Shown: positions 27,258-36,402 of the stretch, in pieces
How the letters are laid out: each line of letters opens with the position of its first letter
Numbering within the stretch: the first letter of the stretch is position 1
From: Catalimonadaceae bacterium JC749
GTDB lineage: Bacteria > Bacteroidota > Bacteroidia > Cytophagales > Cyclobacteriaceae
Assembly: GCA_021730635.1 (NCBI GenBank)
Contig: JAJNNC010000006.1
Location: 310,001-374,000, forward strand
Length of the DNA stretch: 64,000 nucleotides
Direction: 5' to 3'
Program-made: the position numbers and the translations under genes
Notes under the pieces: generated by a model
Seen by the model: the letters and a program-made list of their open reading frames with translations, nothing else
Databases searched by the model: none
What the model was told of the DNA's origin: nothing

Positions 27258-27287
27258 ACTGTTGTATCATTTAATCAAGATTATTTC

Positions 27288-27569
27288 ATGGAGAACCCTA
27301 AATGGATGCGAACCTATATGTTTATAGGGGTTGGGCAATTCATCTCAATGTTAACAAGCTATGCTTTCCAATTCGCTATAGTCATTTGGCTTCGTTTAAA
27401 GTTTCATGCAGCAGAGGTTTTAGCCTATGCGGGCATAGCGGGTCTGTTGCCACAGGCTCTTATTGGCCCGTTAGCAGGCGTGTTTATCGACCTTATTGAC
27501 AGAAAGCGTATTATGATGCTTTCGTTTGGTTCACCTATACGGGTGCTATTAGGTAAGAAAAATGTTTAA
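27288..27569 (+). pseudogene. MFS (Mef-like macrolide efflux) gene, truncated
   Basis: 93 aa against about 400 for an MFS transporter. TM1 (IGVGQFISMLTSYAFQFAIV) and TM2 are intact, followed by the MFS motif-A region GPLAGVFIDLIDRKRIMML. It then jumps to SFGSPIRVLLGKKNV and stops. The join suggests a large internal deletion that kept the last few codons. It cannot pump. It lies 13 bp before mph, so it may now serve mainly as the translated leader of mph. Confidence 0.78.
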
Positions 27570-27582
27570 CGAAAATTAAAAT

Positions 27583-28467
27583 ATGAAAAATAAAGACATT
27601 ATAAAACTTGCAGAAAGACATGGTTTGATTCTTTCGGACAAGATGAATTTTAATGAAATGGGAATAGATTTTAAGGTTGGTTTTGCAACCGATATTCAGG
27701 GGAACCCATGGTTATTAAGAATTCCCAGAAGACCTAATTTGGGAGAACAGATTGCCCAGGAAAAACGCATTCTTCGTTTGGTTGGTAATCATCTTCATGT
27801 TCAGGTTCCTGATTGGCAAATTGCAACTGAAGAGCTGGTAGTGTATCCTTTGTTGGATGGAAAACCCGCCTTGACCTATGATGCCGAAACTTATGAAGTA
27901 TACTGGAACATGGATAAAGATAGTCCACATTACATTCCGTCATTGGCAAAGGTTTTGGTACAAATCCACGCTATTCCGAAAGAAGAAGTGGTTCGGAATG
28001 AATTGAAAGTTGCCACACCTGAAAGTCTGAGAACGGAGGTTTCTGAACGTTTGCAGCTTGTAAAATCTGAATTGGGTATGAAAAATGAATTGGAATCGCG
28101 TTACAAAAAATGGCTGGACAACGATACTTTATGGCCCAATTTCACAAAATTCATTCATGGCGATTTGTATGCCGGGCATGTGCTTACACAAGCCGATGGT
28201 CAGGTATGCGGGGTTATTGACTGGTCAACAGCGCAAATAGGTGATATTGCCCAAGATTTTTCGGGACACGTCACTGTATTCGGTGAAGAAAGTCTCAAGG
28301 CATTAATTTCAGAGTATGAAAAGCAAGGGGGGGAAATATGGGATAATCTTTTTGACCAAGCCGTTGAGCGAGCTGCGGCTGCACCCTTAGCTTATGGTTT
28401 TTTTGCTCTTGAAACACAGGATGAAGGCCATATTAAAGCAGCAAAAGGTCAGTTAGGCACTCTTTAA
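27583..28467 (+). CDS. mph: Macrolide 2'-phosphotransferase
   Basis: 294 aa, full length. It has the aminoglycoside/choline-kinase-like fold with GFATDIQGNPWLLRIPRRPN (nucleotide loop and Lys region), the catalytic loop FIHGDLYAGHVL (H192, D194, H199) and the metal-binding VIDWSTAQIGD (D213). The whole length reads as the Mph family, which inactivates 14- and 15-membered macrolides by phosphorylating the desosamine 2'-OH with GTP. It follows the truncated Mef-like gene, as in known mef-mph operons, and ends in a strong terminator. Confidence 0.9.
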   Translation: MKNKDIIKLAERHGLILSDKMNFNEMGIDFKVGFATDIQGNPWLLRIPRRPNLGEQIAQEKRILRLVGNHLHVQVPDWQIATEELVVYPLLDGKPALTYDAETYEVYWNMDKDSPHYIPSLAKVLVQIHAIPKEEVVRNELKVATPESLRTEVSERLQLVKSELGMKNELESRYKKWLDNDTLWPNFTKFIHGDLYAGHVLTQADGQVCGVIDWSTAQIGDIAQDFSGHVTVFGEESLKALISEYEKQGGEIWDNLFDQAVERAAAAPLAYGFFALETQDEGHIKAAKGQLGTL

Positions 28468-28507
28468 TTATTTGAACTCATTGTACTTGAAATTTTAAAA
28501 GGCTATA

Positions 28508-28540
28508 GGGCTGACCCATATCATTAAGTCAGCCCTTTTA
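28508..28540 (+). terminator. Rho-independent terminator after mph
   Basis: GGGCTGAC (28508-28515) pairs perfectly with GTCAGCCC (28528-28535) across a 12-nt loop, followed by TTTTAATTT. It is 40 bp after the mph stop. Confidence 0.88.
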
Positions 28541-28733
28541 ATTTGATTAGAAACTTAAACTTTTTTCTTGGATGTGTCATTATTTAGCCTTGCTGCTATC
28601 GGTTAAGAGCAGGCGACACGGCGGCTTTGGAGCAGCTTTCTTTCGTATTAGTATTCATGCTATTTGTTTGCTTAGATACCACTATTCACAAATCAACTAG
28701 CCATCAGTTCCCCTGTGGGCTGCTTGCCTTGTG

Positions 28734-29078
28734 TTATGGAGCGTTTCTTATTATTTCTAAAATCTCTTCCTCGTCAGACTCCAGAAAATCATGAATCGCT
28801 GAAATATTCTTCTTGAGTAACTCTGAAATTGATTTGGTCGTCAAGTTTCCAGTCTTCAACCAAATGATCTTGGGTGGAATCCCTCGCACTACATTCAAAT
28901 CCACAAAATCTGCATCAAACGTTACCACGGCATAGCCATGACTTTTAGCATAGTCAAAAATCATCACATCTGAAGCATCTTCCAATCCTACATGCCTAAC
29001 CTGTTCTGAATCCGGAAAATCTGATTCTATCTGCCTGACAATCTTAGGGGAAATATTCTGGTCAAATAGCAGTTTCAA
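28734..29078 (-). CDS. DUF5615 PIN-like toxin
   Basis: 114 aa. The N-terminus MKLLFDQNISPKIV, then HVGLEDASDVMIFDYAKSHG, VVTFDADFVDL and PPKIIWLKTGN carry the conserved acidic residues of the PIN-like DUF5615 family. The family is thought to act as an RNase toxin like VapC. The start codon is TTG, overlapping the antitoxin stop as TTGA, so translation depends on coupling and is probably low. It pairs with the DUF433 gene directly upstream. Confidence 0.88.
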   Translation of the reverse strand: MKLLFDQNISPKIVRQIESDFPDSEQVRHVGLEDASDVMIFDYAKSHGYAVVTFDADFVDLNVVRGIPPKIIWLKTGNLTTKSISELLKKNISAIHDFLESDEEEILEIIRNAP

Positions 29079-29296
29079 GAAGCAATCTTCAGTTTATGTT
29101 CTTTGTCTGCTGCAAAAGCTAAACAGGCATTGATCATTTCTTCTGTAATCTCTTCAAAATCTTCCATGATTTCTTGTTTACTCATGCCATTTGAGAGCCA
29201 ATTCAGTACGTCATAAACAGATATCCGGGTTCCTTTGATGCAAGGTTTTCCAAATCTTTTATCGGGCCGTATTTCTATATATTCCTGATAGTTCAT
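29075..29296 (-). CDS. DUF433 antitoxin
   Basis: 73 aa, the whole DUF433 domain: IEIRPDKRFGKPCIKGTRIS then VYDVLNWLSNGMSKQEIMED and the C-terminal ACLAFAADKEHKL. The G-K-P-[CV]-I-[KR]-G-T-R-I segment is the family signature, a small winged-HTH-like fold. It acts as antitoxin and probable autorepressor for the PIN-like toxin with which it overlaps by 4 bp. Confidence 0.9.
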   Translation of the reverse strand: MNYQEYIEIRPDKRFGKPCIKGTRISVYDVLNWLSNGMSKQEIMEDFEEITEEMINACLAFAADKEHKLKIAS

Positions 29297-29431
29297 GAGT
29301 CAAATATACATAAATTCAGCTAGACTTTTTTCTCATTTGAATGCCCCATAATGGTAAATGTATGAATCGTAGCTTTGGTTCGTGTGTTTGCCTTGAACGG
29401 CTATGATATCATACATAATGTTATCTGCTTT

Positions 29432-30145
29432 TTATTTTATTATTTCCTTCCCCTGTTTAGCTAGTTCTTCTACGTAATCTGTGAAGTTGTCTGCATTTTT
29501 AAAGGTATGGAAAGTGTATTCAGGCTGATTCTCCATGAATTCCACATTATCAAAGCAATGGTCATGGGAAAATAACAGAACTTTTCTCGTATCAGGGTCA
29601 TAGAGGGTCAAAGCTCCATTTGCCTCGTATACAAAGGCGAGAAGATTTGAATAATCAATTTCTTTTTTCTGCTCATCTTCACATGTCATTGAGTAATAAT
29701 CATCCCAATCCCCAATTCCTCTTGAACATTCAGACCCTATAAACATGAAGTTATGATTATTCGAGAATGCACCTTCTGGTTGATTAAAGGATTCTTGAAT
29801 TCCGCCTATGTTTCTCAGTAGAAGTTCATGTTCCTCTATTAACTCACAATTATATTCATCCGAATTCTCTTCCTTGTTTAGCCAACCACAAATCTGACCG
29901 TCTTTGGTGTCCCAAACGAAAAGAATGTATTTTTTTGAATCAATCGTTAAATGTGTTTGCCTTGATTTATCTATTAGCTTGGAAAGCTCAGGGAAAGTAT
30001 TTCTAAATTCGTCACTAAGCCGAACGTTATCAAGTTGAAGAAATTCAATTTTGGTATTTGGTTTAATAAACCAGGAAATGTCCGATTTGAATGCGTTAAA
30101 ATCAGCATTGGTTTCTTCTTTTTTATTTCGTCCAAATATTTTCAT
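29432..30145 (-). CDS. Uncharacterised cytoplasmic protein, possibly SMI1/KNR4 (SUKH)-like
   Basis: 237 aa from ATG 30145 (MKIFGRNKKEE); the upstream ATG at 30160 lies within the interspersed repeat and is less likely. No signal or membrane segment. Acidic, with alternating strands such as NLLAFVYEANGALTLYDPDT and KVLLFSHDHCFDNVEF. This pattern is reminiscent of SUKH-type immunity proteins, but I cannot confirm it. It is bounded by a repeat on its 5' side and by a palindrome-rich spacer (TATGATATCATA at 29402-29413) on its 3' side, like a single-gene cassette. Confidence 0.5.
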   Translation of the reverse strand: MKIFGRNKKEETNADFNAFKSDISWFIKPNTKIEFLQLDNVRLSDEFRNTFPELSKLIDKSRQTHLTIDSKKYILFVWDTKDGQICGWLNKEENSDEYNCELIEEHELLLRNIGGIQESFNQPEGAFSNNHNFMFIGSECSRGIGDWDDYYSMTCEDEQKKEIDYSNLLAFVYEANGALTLYDPDTRKVLLFSHDHCFDNVEFMENQPEYTFHTFKNADNFTDYVEELAKQGKEIIK

Positions 30146-30153
30146 CAGTCTTA

Positions 30154-30305
30154 ATTGCATCCAACATCAGTATAAACGCAATTGTGTTTATTTCTACTAT
30201 ACACAGTGGTGCTTATTCCGCGAATATGCTACATAAATATTACTTTCTTTCTATATCATTCTCTTGCTTTTATCATTATCTCCTTTATTCGCCTGGGTGT
30301 TTGAT
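30154..30305. repeat. Interspersed ~155-bp repeat, copy 2
   Basis: See the match to 20388-20540. Here it abuts the start of the uncharacterised minus-strand gene. Confidence 0.85.
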
Positions 30306-30334
30306 TTCTCAGCCAAACGGTGTACTTAGCATGA

Positions 30335-31180
30335 TCAATCCAGATTATCCACCAGGAAAATAGCCTGTTCTCTGCCATTGTCTTCAACCACTACCTCCCG
30401 GTCACGGATGGTGATTTTTACCCCACGGTATTGCTGGTTGAAGAAGTAATAGCTGTTAGCTACCTTGATAAAATAATAGGTCTGGCGGCCCAGCCACTTG
30501 GTGTGGGTAATCTCTACAACATTTCCTTTGTCTTCTATCACATAATCCTTATCCAGGTAGATCTTATTGTCTTTTTGCCGATACGTTTCCTTGCGTAAAA
30601 ATTCTTTCAACAGAATATAGTCGGGATGCTCCTCCAGGGTAGTGGCAGCCAGACCGCCTGTATACTGAAGGCTTTTTACGTTGATCTGTATGGTCTTTTT
30701 GGAAGACAAAAATCCTTCGTCTACCACAATGGTAGAGTCCCCCAGCCTGGCTTCCAGTCTGGATTTAAAAAGTCCCTCTTTCTCTTTAAAAAAGGATTGT
30801 GCCTGCTTTTTATAAATTTCCGGCAACCTCCAGGCACCTCTCTCTTTCTTGATAATGGTGAAATTATTCAGGTCTTTCAGGGCAGGCAGCTGATCCAGGT
30901 TGAGGGTTAGGTTACGATTGGCATCATAAAACAGCCCATTGCCTAAATGAACCCCCAGATAGTGGTAAGGCACCGGACTTGACTGGTAATTATTATTACC
31001 CACATAATCGGTGGTAACTTCCCTGATCAGATCCACCCTGAGCTGGTACACATCGTAACCGGCAGACAGTTGAAGCTCCTGTAGTCCTTCCCGCCTCTCC
31101 GGATCACTCACCACAGCTTTATTCAGACTGGCACAGGCTGCGCATACTAACAGCAATCCAACAAAATAACTTACCTTCAT
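30335..31180 (-). CDS. Lipoprotein of unknown function
   Basis: 281 aa from ATG 31180 (MKVSYFVGLLL). The lipobox VCAAC near residue 16 predicts a lipid-anchored envelope protein. The C-terminal half shows strand-rich segments (KVANSYYFFNQQYRGVKITI; DREVVVEDNGREQAIFLV). It contains no recognisable enzymatic motif. Single gene, with 555 bp of non-coding sequence upstream. Confidence 0.6.
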   Translation of the reverse strand: MKVSYFVGLLLVCAACASLNKAVVSDPERREGLQELQLSAGYDVYQLRVDLIREVTTDYVGNNNYQSSPVPYHYLGVHLGNGLFYDANRNLTLNLDQLPALKDLNNFTIIKKERGAWRLPEIYKKQAQSFFKEKEGLFKSRLEARLGDSTIVVDEGFLSSKKTIQINVKSLQYTGGLAATTLEEHPDYILLKEFLRKETYRQKDNKIYLDKDYVIEDKGNVVEITHTKWLGRQTYYFIKVANSYYFFNQQYRGVKITIRDREVVVEDNGREQAIFLVDNLD

Positions 31181-31204
31181 CGTATACAAACTTAAATCAG
31201 ACAA

Positions 31205-31759
31205 GGAGCCGCTACTGGCCGAACCATTCTACTATATAAGATAAAAAAATCCTGTTTGTTTTACAATGAAACAACAGATTGATGCTACACTCGCCCCAAT
31301 GATCTCTGATAAACCAGGGAGAGGGTAAGCATTTTCAAGAGTAGCGGCCGAACAGTAAAGGAGGATACGCATCATGAATGGTTAGCCGGGAGGCTTTTTT
31401 CCCTCCCATCACAAAGCACCCTTTCTTAGAAAAGTACAATTCTATCAGAATAAGGCTACCTTGGCGACAGACTGGAGAAACACTGGAGCTAGCTTAAGGG
31501 CTAAAATTTAGAAAAGTACAATAACACAAGAAAGCAGTGCTATAGGAGCACGGTTATGTACGCTCGATACTAATCTCTTTCGGACTGTTGTTTAAGTTAG
31601 AACAAGTGCAATCAAAGATTTTAAACCACTCTCTTTCGGTTACTCACTCATCTACTGGTGATTAACTCTCAATTTTCCCTTTCTTTTTCTAATATATCTT
31701 GTAATTTAAGTTTATTCTCTATTAAATGATCTTCAGCTATATCCCATGGACTCTCTCTT
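31205..31759. other. Gap with a short duplicated word
   Basis: No gene. TTAGAAAAGTACAAT occurs at 31426-31440 and again at 31508-31522. GGGAGG (31388-31393) can pair with CCTCCC (31402-31407) across a T-rich loop, without a T-run behind it. At 31670-31757 the minus strand reads YERESPWDIAEDHLIENKLK in a frame shifted from the nucleotidyltransferase; it may be the relic of a partner gene. Confidence 0.4.
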
Positions 31760-32050
31760 TCATAGGTATTTGACTTGCTGTAATATAGCTTCCTTCCACT
31801 GTTTTTTTAATGACATTTCAGTCACTAGATCGATTCTCCTTCCCACAACAGATTCTAGATAGTCTTTTAACTCAAAGAACTTCCAACCAATCTTCTTATT
31901 AAATGCTACTAAAATATCTAAATCAGAATCCTCTTTATAATTACCTTTGGCAAACGATCCGAAATAACCAATTCGGTTAATCCCAAATTCGTCTAGTAAA
32001 TATGGCTTTATGGCCCTTATCTTATCTTCAATTTCCTGAACAGTTTTCAT
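31760..32050 (-). CDS. Nucleotidyltransferase (MntA-like), without intact partner
   Basis: 96 aa. The motif IGYFGSFAKGNYKEDSDLDI is complete (G-S...D-x-D), and the third carboxylate is in RRIDLVTE. This is the minimal nucleotidyltransferase that pairs with HepT/HEPN toxins. No HEPN gene follows or precedes it; only a short frame-shifted coding-like stretch lies downstream. It differs clearly in sequence from the nucleotidyltransferase near 16.5 kb. Confidence 0.85.
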   Translation of the reverse strand: MKTVQEIEDKIRAIKPYLLDEFGINRIGYFGSFAKGNYKEDSDLDILVAFNKKIGWKFFELKDYLESVVGRRIDLVTEMSLKKQWKEAILQQVKYL

Positions 32051-32152
32051 ACCTTAAAAACAGTAGTTTCTCTTTTTAATTCAATGATGCCGATCGATCA
32101 AGATTGTAGGTCTTAATTCACTAACAAAACTCTGCGTGAAGTCTATGTCAGC

Positions 32153-33124
32153 CTATATCAAGTCAATATGACGTTGCTCTGCGGCAGAACGTTCGGCGGC
32201 GTCGATGATCTTCTGGGCTATAATGGCATCGTCCAGCGAAGAAAGGGGCGCCGCTCTCTGTCCCAGGCACCGGTGCACAAAATACTCTACTTCCTGGTAA
32301 ATACTGTACGGATAGGCAGCATAGGTTTGGGAATGCACCGTAGCCGGTTTGTTTTCCACCCAGTCCCGGTAACTGAAGCGTGTAGCACCTTTCGTCCCGA
32401 TGATCTTGATCATCATCGTCCAGGGGTCGCCGGCATGGTCATCGGCAGCGAAGCTGGCACAGAAATGAGCCAGTCCCCCGTTTTCCAGCTGTAAGGTCAC
32501 CATCGCCAGGTCTTCCTGGGTGATCTGCTCATAATGAATCACAGATTTCATGGCCGACAAACGGGTAGGTCTGCCTGCCAGGTACAGCATGATGTAGGCA
32601 TGGTGCGTCATGATATGACGGATTACGCCCGGATACCGGGCCGCTACCGCTTCCGGATGGTGGATGTTATACAACACATAGATGGACACCAGATCGCCTA
32701 GTTTTCCTTCTTCCATGAGTTCTTTAGCCCGCATCACCCCTGCCTCATAAATGTAATTATGACCGGGCATGCAAAGGACACCCGCCTGCTTTGCAGCCTG
32801 CTGCATACTTTCAATCTCAGCTACGCTCCGGCCTACCGGTTTTTCCACCAGGACAGGTTTCCCAGCCTGCAAGGCCATCAGGGTATACTGTTGGTGTGCT
32901 TCCAGCGCGGTGAGCACAAACACGGCATCCAGGGCAGGATCAGCCAGCAGGGCTTCCGCAGAGGCGTATTTTTTACAGCCAAACAACTTCGACTTCTCTT
33001 CTGCCAGCCCATCGGTTTTATTCCACAATCCCAGGAGTTGGGCACCCTGACATCGCCGGATGGCTTCTGCATGCAACAAAGAAATATCCCCGGCTCCTAT
33101 CAATCCAATGTTTACTGTTTTCAT
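32153..33124 (-). CDS. Gfo/Idh/MocA-family oxidoreductase
   Basis: 323 aa. N-terminal Rossmann domain with NIGLIGAGDISLLHAEAIRR (G-x-G-x-x), DAVFVLTALEAHQQYT and the family signature VLVEKPVGRSVAEIE, in which Lys of EKP is catalytic. The C-terminal alpha/beta domain carries the substrate site (HHAYIMLYL; HFCASFAADDHAGDP). These cytoplasmic enzymes oxidise or reduce sugars or inositols with NAD(P). GC-rich coding. Alone on its strand, divergent from the M14 peptidase 540 bp away. Confidence 0.88.
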   Translation of the reverse strand: MKTVNIGLIGAGDISLLHAEAIRRCQGAQLLGLWNKTDGLAEEKSKLFGCKKYASAEALLADPALDAVFVLTALEAHQQYTLMALQAGKPVLVEKPVGRSVAEIESMQQAAKQAGVLCMPGHNYIYEAGVMRAKELMEEGKLGDLVSIYVLYNIHHPEAVAARYPGVIRHIMTHHAYIMLYLAGRPTRLSAMKSVIHYEQITQEDLAMVTLQLENGGLAHFCASFAADDHAGDPWTMMIKIIGTKGATRFSYRDWVENKPATVHSQTYAAYPYSIYQEVEYFVHRCLGQRAAPLSSLDDAIIAQKIIDAAERSAAEQRHIDLI

Positions 33125-33670
33125 AGTGTAGTGTTAAAGAAGGCTTACTGCCAGCTATTTGAGAATAGAATGGCTGATGTAAGATAGAAAAAAATCAAAG
33201 ACCTCCTACGTGGACGTCACAGGTGTCTGCCGAAAATCTGATCACCTTCCGCCACCATCCATCCTAACCCCCATCAAAAATCACGATTTGATTTCCACCC
33301 ATGGTCCTTTACATTTTAAAGATGCTGTATGTGGACCAGCTAGCTTACCGTCTAGTATGTTTAGGTAACGCACGCTTTTGTCACTTTCCATGCATGCTTA
33401 CAGCACAACGGAAAAGGGGTGCGCCCCTTGGTACCAAAGCGATAGCAAAAACAAATACCATGATCTAATGAGTTATATTACAAAGCCTGCAATCCAAACC
33501 TAAAGAGGATGTTATCAATGGCTCCAAGAGGTTTGGTTGCACTTTCAACTTAATTCGCCAGCAAAACCAAAAGTTATTTCTTGATAGTAGCAATTTATGA
33601 TTAGCTTTAAACCCCAAACAATGTTTTAGCATTCAACCTAATTACAAAACATAATTCATACTATTTGCTT
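33125..33670. other. Divergent intergenic region
   Basis: No gene. AAGGGG (33414-33419) and CCCCTT (33424-33429) form a compact palindrome around TGCG, followed by GGTACC. It could be an operator for either flanking gene. No T-run follows. Confidence 0.35.
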
Positions 33671-36307
33671 ATGCGTTCATCATTGATTACCGTTCTCCTT
33701 TCTTTCAGTATCTTTCTGACTCACACCCTTACTTTAGCACAAATCCCTACACCGGAAGAAGTGATCGGCTTTCAAATGGGAGCGGATTACAAAATTGCGG
33801 ATTATACTCAAATCACAGATTATCTGAAACTGCTCGATGAGAAAAGCGAGCGGGTACAGATGCAACAGATTGGTACCACCGTTCTGGGAAAGCCCCTATA
33901 CCTTCTCTTCATCTCCAGCGAAGAAAACCTCCGCCAACTGGAGCAGTGGAAAGAGATCAGCACCAAAATGGCCAGAGCGCGTATTTCTGATGAAGAAGCG
34001 CAACAACTGGCACAGGAAGGCAAAGCGATCGTCTGGATTGATGGGGGCATACACTCCACTGAAAAAGCAGCTACCCAGTTTCCCCCAGAGCTGGCCTATA
34101 TGGTGGCTACCGAAGAAACCCCTGAAATGCAGAAGATACGGGAGAATGTCATCTTTCTGCTGATGCCCAACATCAACCCCGATGGACTGGATATTGTCGC
34201 TAACTGGTACAAGCAAAACCTGGGCACCCCTTATGAGACTACCTATCCGCCGGTACTGTACCATTACTACGTAGGCCATGACGACAACCGCGACTGGTTT
34301 ATGAACACCCAGCCGGAAACCAGAGCCGTCACCACGATATTATTCAAAGAATGGTACCCACAGATCATTCACAACCAGCACCAGAGTTCACCCAGTTGGA
34401 CTCGCATCTTCATTCCTCCTTTTTCCAAGCCAGTCAACCCGAACATTCATCCGGGGGTGGTCAATGGCGTCAACCTGGTAGGCAATGAGATGGCCAGCCG
34501 CTTTGCCCTGAAAAATATGCCGGGTGTCGTGTCTGATGTCACCTTTACCATGTGGTGGAACGGTGGCCTGCGCACAGCGCCTTATTTCCACAACCAGATC
34601 GGTATACTCACCGAAACCGCCCATACCACGCCTACTCCCCGCTATTACGAACCCGACTCCCTGCCTAAAACGGTAGGCAATGGCATTCCTACCGACGGAA
34701 CGGCTATCAATTATCCGGACCCCTGGAAAGGGGGGGCCTCACACTTCCGGGATGCCGTAGAATACATGCTGACCGCAGGCATGGCTACCTTGAGCATCGG
34801 TGCCGACCGCAAAGACAAATGGTTGTATGACATGTACCGCATGGGTCGAGATGCCATTGAAGCTGAAGAAGAAGCGTACGCTTACCTCGTGCCGGCGGAT
34901 CAGTGGGATCAAAGTGAGGCATACAACCTGGTCAACATCCTGCTGCAGGGGGGAGTGGAAATCCACCAGGCAAACCGATCTTTTGAAGCCGACGGGCAGT
35001 CCTTTCAGGAAGGCTCCTTTATTTTGTATGGTGCCCAGGCGTTTCGCCCATACCTGAAAGATTTACTGGAAAAACAGGCTTATCCGGATCAACGAATGTA
35101 TCCGGGCGGACCGCCCAAAGTGCCTTATGATCTGGCCGGCTGGACACTACCGATGCAAATGGGAGTAGAAGTGGTAAAAGTGCAGAACACCTTCGATGCC
35201 AAAACCAGCGAAGTGACACAACCCGTTCGAGCTCCTGCCGGAGACATCGGCGGAAACGCACAGTATGGTTATGCCTTCACCCATCAGGACAATGCCAGTG
35301 CCCTGGCTGTGAACCGCTTACTGGCCCAAGGCGCTACCTTGTATTGGTTAGGGGAAAGTCAGCAGGAGATGCCTGCCGGTACGCTTATCCTGAAAAACGG
35401 TAAGAATACAAAAAAACTAGTTCAGGACTTATCACAAAACTTAGGCTTATCGTTCACCGGCCTATCCGCCAGGCCCGACGTGCCCCTGTATCCTTTGAAA
35501 CAACCCAACATAGGGGTTTACAAGTCATGGGTTGCCAACATGGATGAAGGCTGGACACGCTGGGTATTGGACCAATATGAGTTTGACTATGACACGCTGC
35601 ATGACGAGGATATACGTAACAAAGATTTATCGGCTTACCATGCCATCATCATTCCAGACCAAAGACCTCAGCAGATTCTTCATGGCCACACGCCCAACAC
35701 TATGCCTGAGGCTTTCACCGGCGGCATGGGACTGGAAGGTGCCTTGGCTTTAGATCAATACATCAAACAAGGGGGCACCCTACTGACCTTTGATGAAGCC
35801 AGCGATTTTGCCATTGAACAATTTGGACTTCCCGTCAAAAACGTCGTGACGGACCTACCCAGCAAAGATTTTTTTATTCCCGGTTCACTGATTCGTACGG
35901 TCGTAAACACCGATCATCCGCTGGCCTACGGTATGAAAGACACAGTAGCGGTTTCTTTTTCTCAAAGCAGGGCTTTTGAAATCATCAAACAATCCCGGAA
36001 AGGAGAAGGCGGTAAGGAAGACATCAAGCTGGCACCGGAACCTCCTGTGGAGATTTTAGCCAGCTATGCCAAGGATAGTTTACTTATGAGTGGCTGGGCA
36101 CTGGGGGAGAAAAAATATATAGGAGGGAAAGGCGCTCTGGTGCATGTACAGCATGGCGAAGGAGATGTAATCCTATTTGGCTTTCGTCCGCAGTTTCGAG
36201 GTCAGCCAAGAGGAACCTACAAGCTGATCTTCAATGCGCTGTATAGTGGAACCATGGATAATTTACCAGCCATGAACCCAGACAATGAGCGTACGGAAAC
36301 GGAATAA
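33671..36307 (+). CDS. M14-family zinc carboxypeptidase, secreted
   Basis: 878 aa from ATG 33671; the two codons before it would begin at TTG. Signal peptide ends LTLAQ. The zinc motif is DGGIHSTEKA (H-x-x-E) and the third ligand is likely in IIHNQHQSS. The peptidase domain covers about 30-400, with NGGLRTAPYFHNQIGILTET near its end. The remaining ~450 residues form strand-rich and GATase-like segments (YHAIIIPDQRPQ; GGTLLTFDEASDFAIEQFGL) common in large Bacteroidota M14 proteins. It would trim peptides in the periplasm or outside the cell. It precedes an exported-type amidase on the same strand. Confidence 0.87.
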   Translation: MRSSLITVLLSFSIFLTHTLTLAQIPTPEEVIGFQMGADYKIADYTQITDYLKLLDEKSERVQMQQIGTTVLGKPLYLLFISSEENLRQLEQWKEISTKMARARISDEEAQQLAQEGKAIVWIDGGIHSTEKAATQFPPELAYMVATEETPEMQKIRENVIFLLMPNINPDGLDIVANWYKQNLGTPYETTYPPVLYHYYVGHDDNRDWFMNTQPETRAVTTILFKEWYPQIIHNQHQSSPSWTRIFIPPFSKPVNPNIHPGVVNGVNLVGNEMASRFALKNMPGVVSDVTFTMWWNGGLRTAPYFHNQIGILTETAHTTPTPRYYEPDSLPKTVGNGIPTDGTAINYPDPWKGGASHFRDAVEYMLTAGMATLSIGADRKDKWLYDMYRMGRDAIEAEEEAYAYLVPADQWDQSEAYNLVNILLQGGVEIHQANRSFEADGQSFQEGSFILYGAQAFRPYLKDLLEKQAYPDQRMYPGGPPKVPYDLAGWTLPMQMGVEVVKVQNTFDAKTSEVTQPVRAPAGDIGGNAQYGYAFTHQDNASALAVNRLLAQGATLYWLGESQQEMPAGTLILKNGKNTKKLVQDLSQNLGLSFTGLSARPDVPLYPLKQPNIGVYKSWVANMDEGWTRWVLDQYEFDYDTLHDEDIRNKDLSAYHAIIIPDQRPQQILHGHTPNTMPEAFTGGMGLEGALALDQYIKQGGTLLTFDEASDFAIEQFGLPVKNVVTDLPSKDFFIPGSLIRTVVNTDHPLAYGMKDTVAVSFSQSRAFEIIKQSRKGEGGKEDIKLAPEPPVEILASYAKDSLLMSGWALGEKKYIGGKGALVHVQHGEGDVILFGFRPQFRGQPRGTYKLIFNALYSGTMDNLPAMNPDNERTETE

Positions 36308-36402
36308 GACCATGATTGAATGCTGGAAGGATAGCCTTTCATTACTTAACTGGTGAACATGATCGCATTCTTTCATTCAGTCATTCAATCCTTTCTAGAG
36401 AG

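Noticed and set aside
33414-33429. AAGGGGTGCGCCCCTT as a terminator
   Set aside because: No T-run follows on either strand and both flanking genes are transcribed away from it; kept only as a possible operator.
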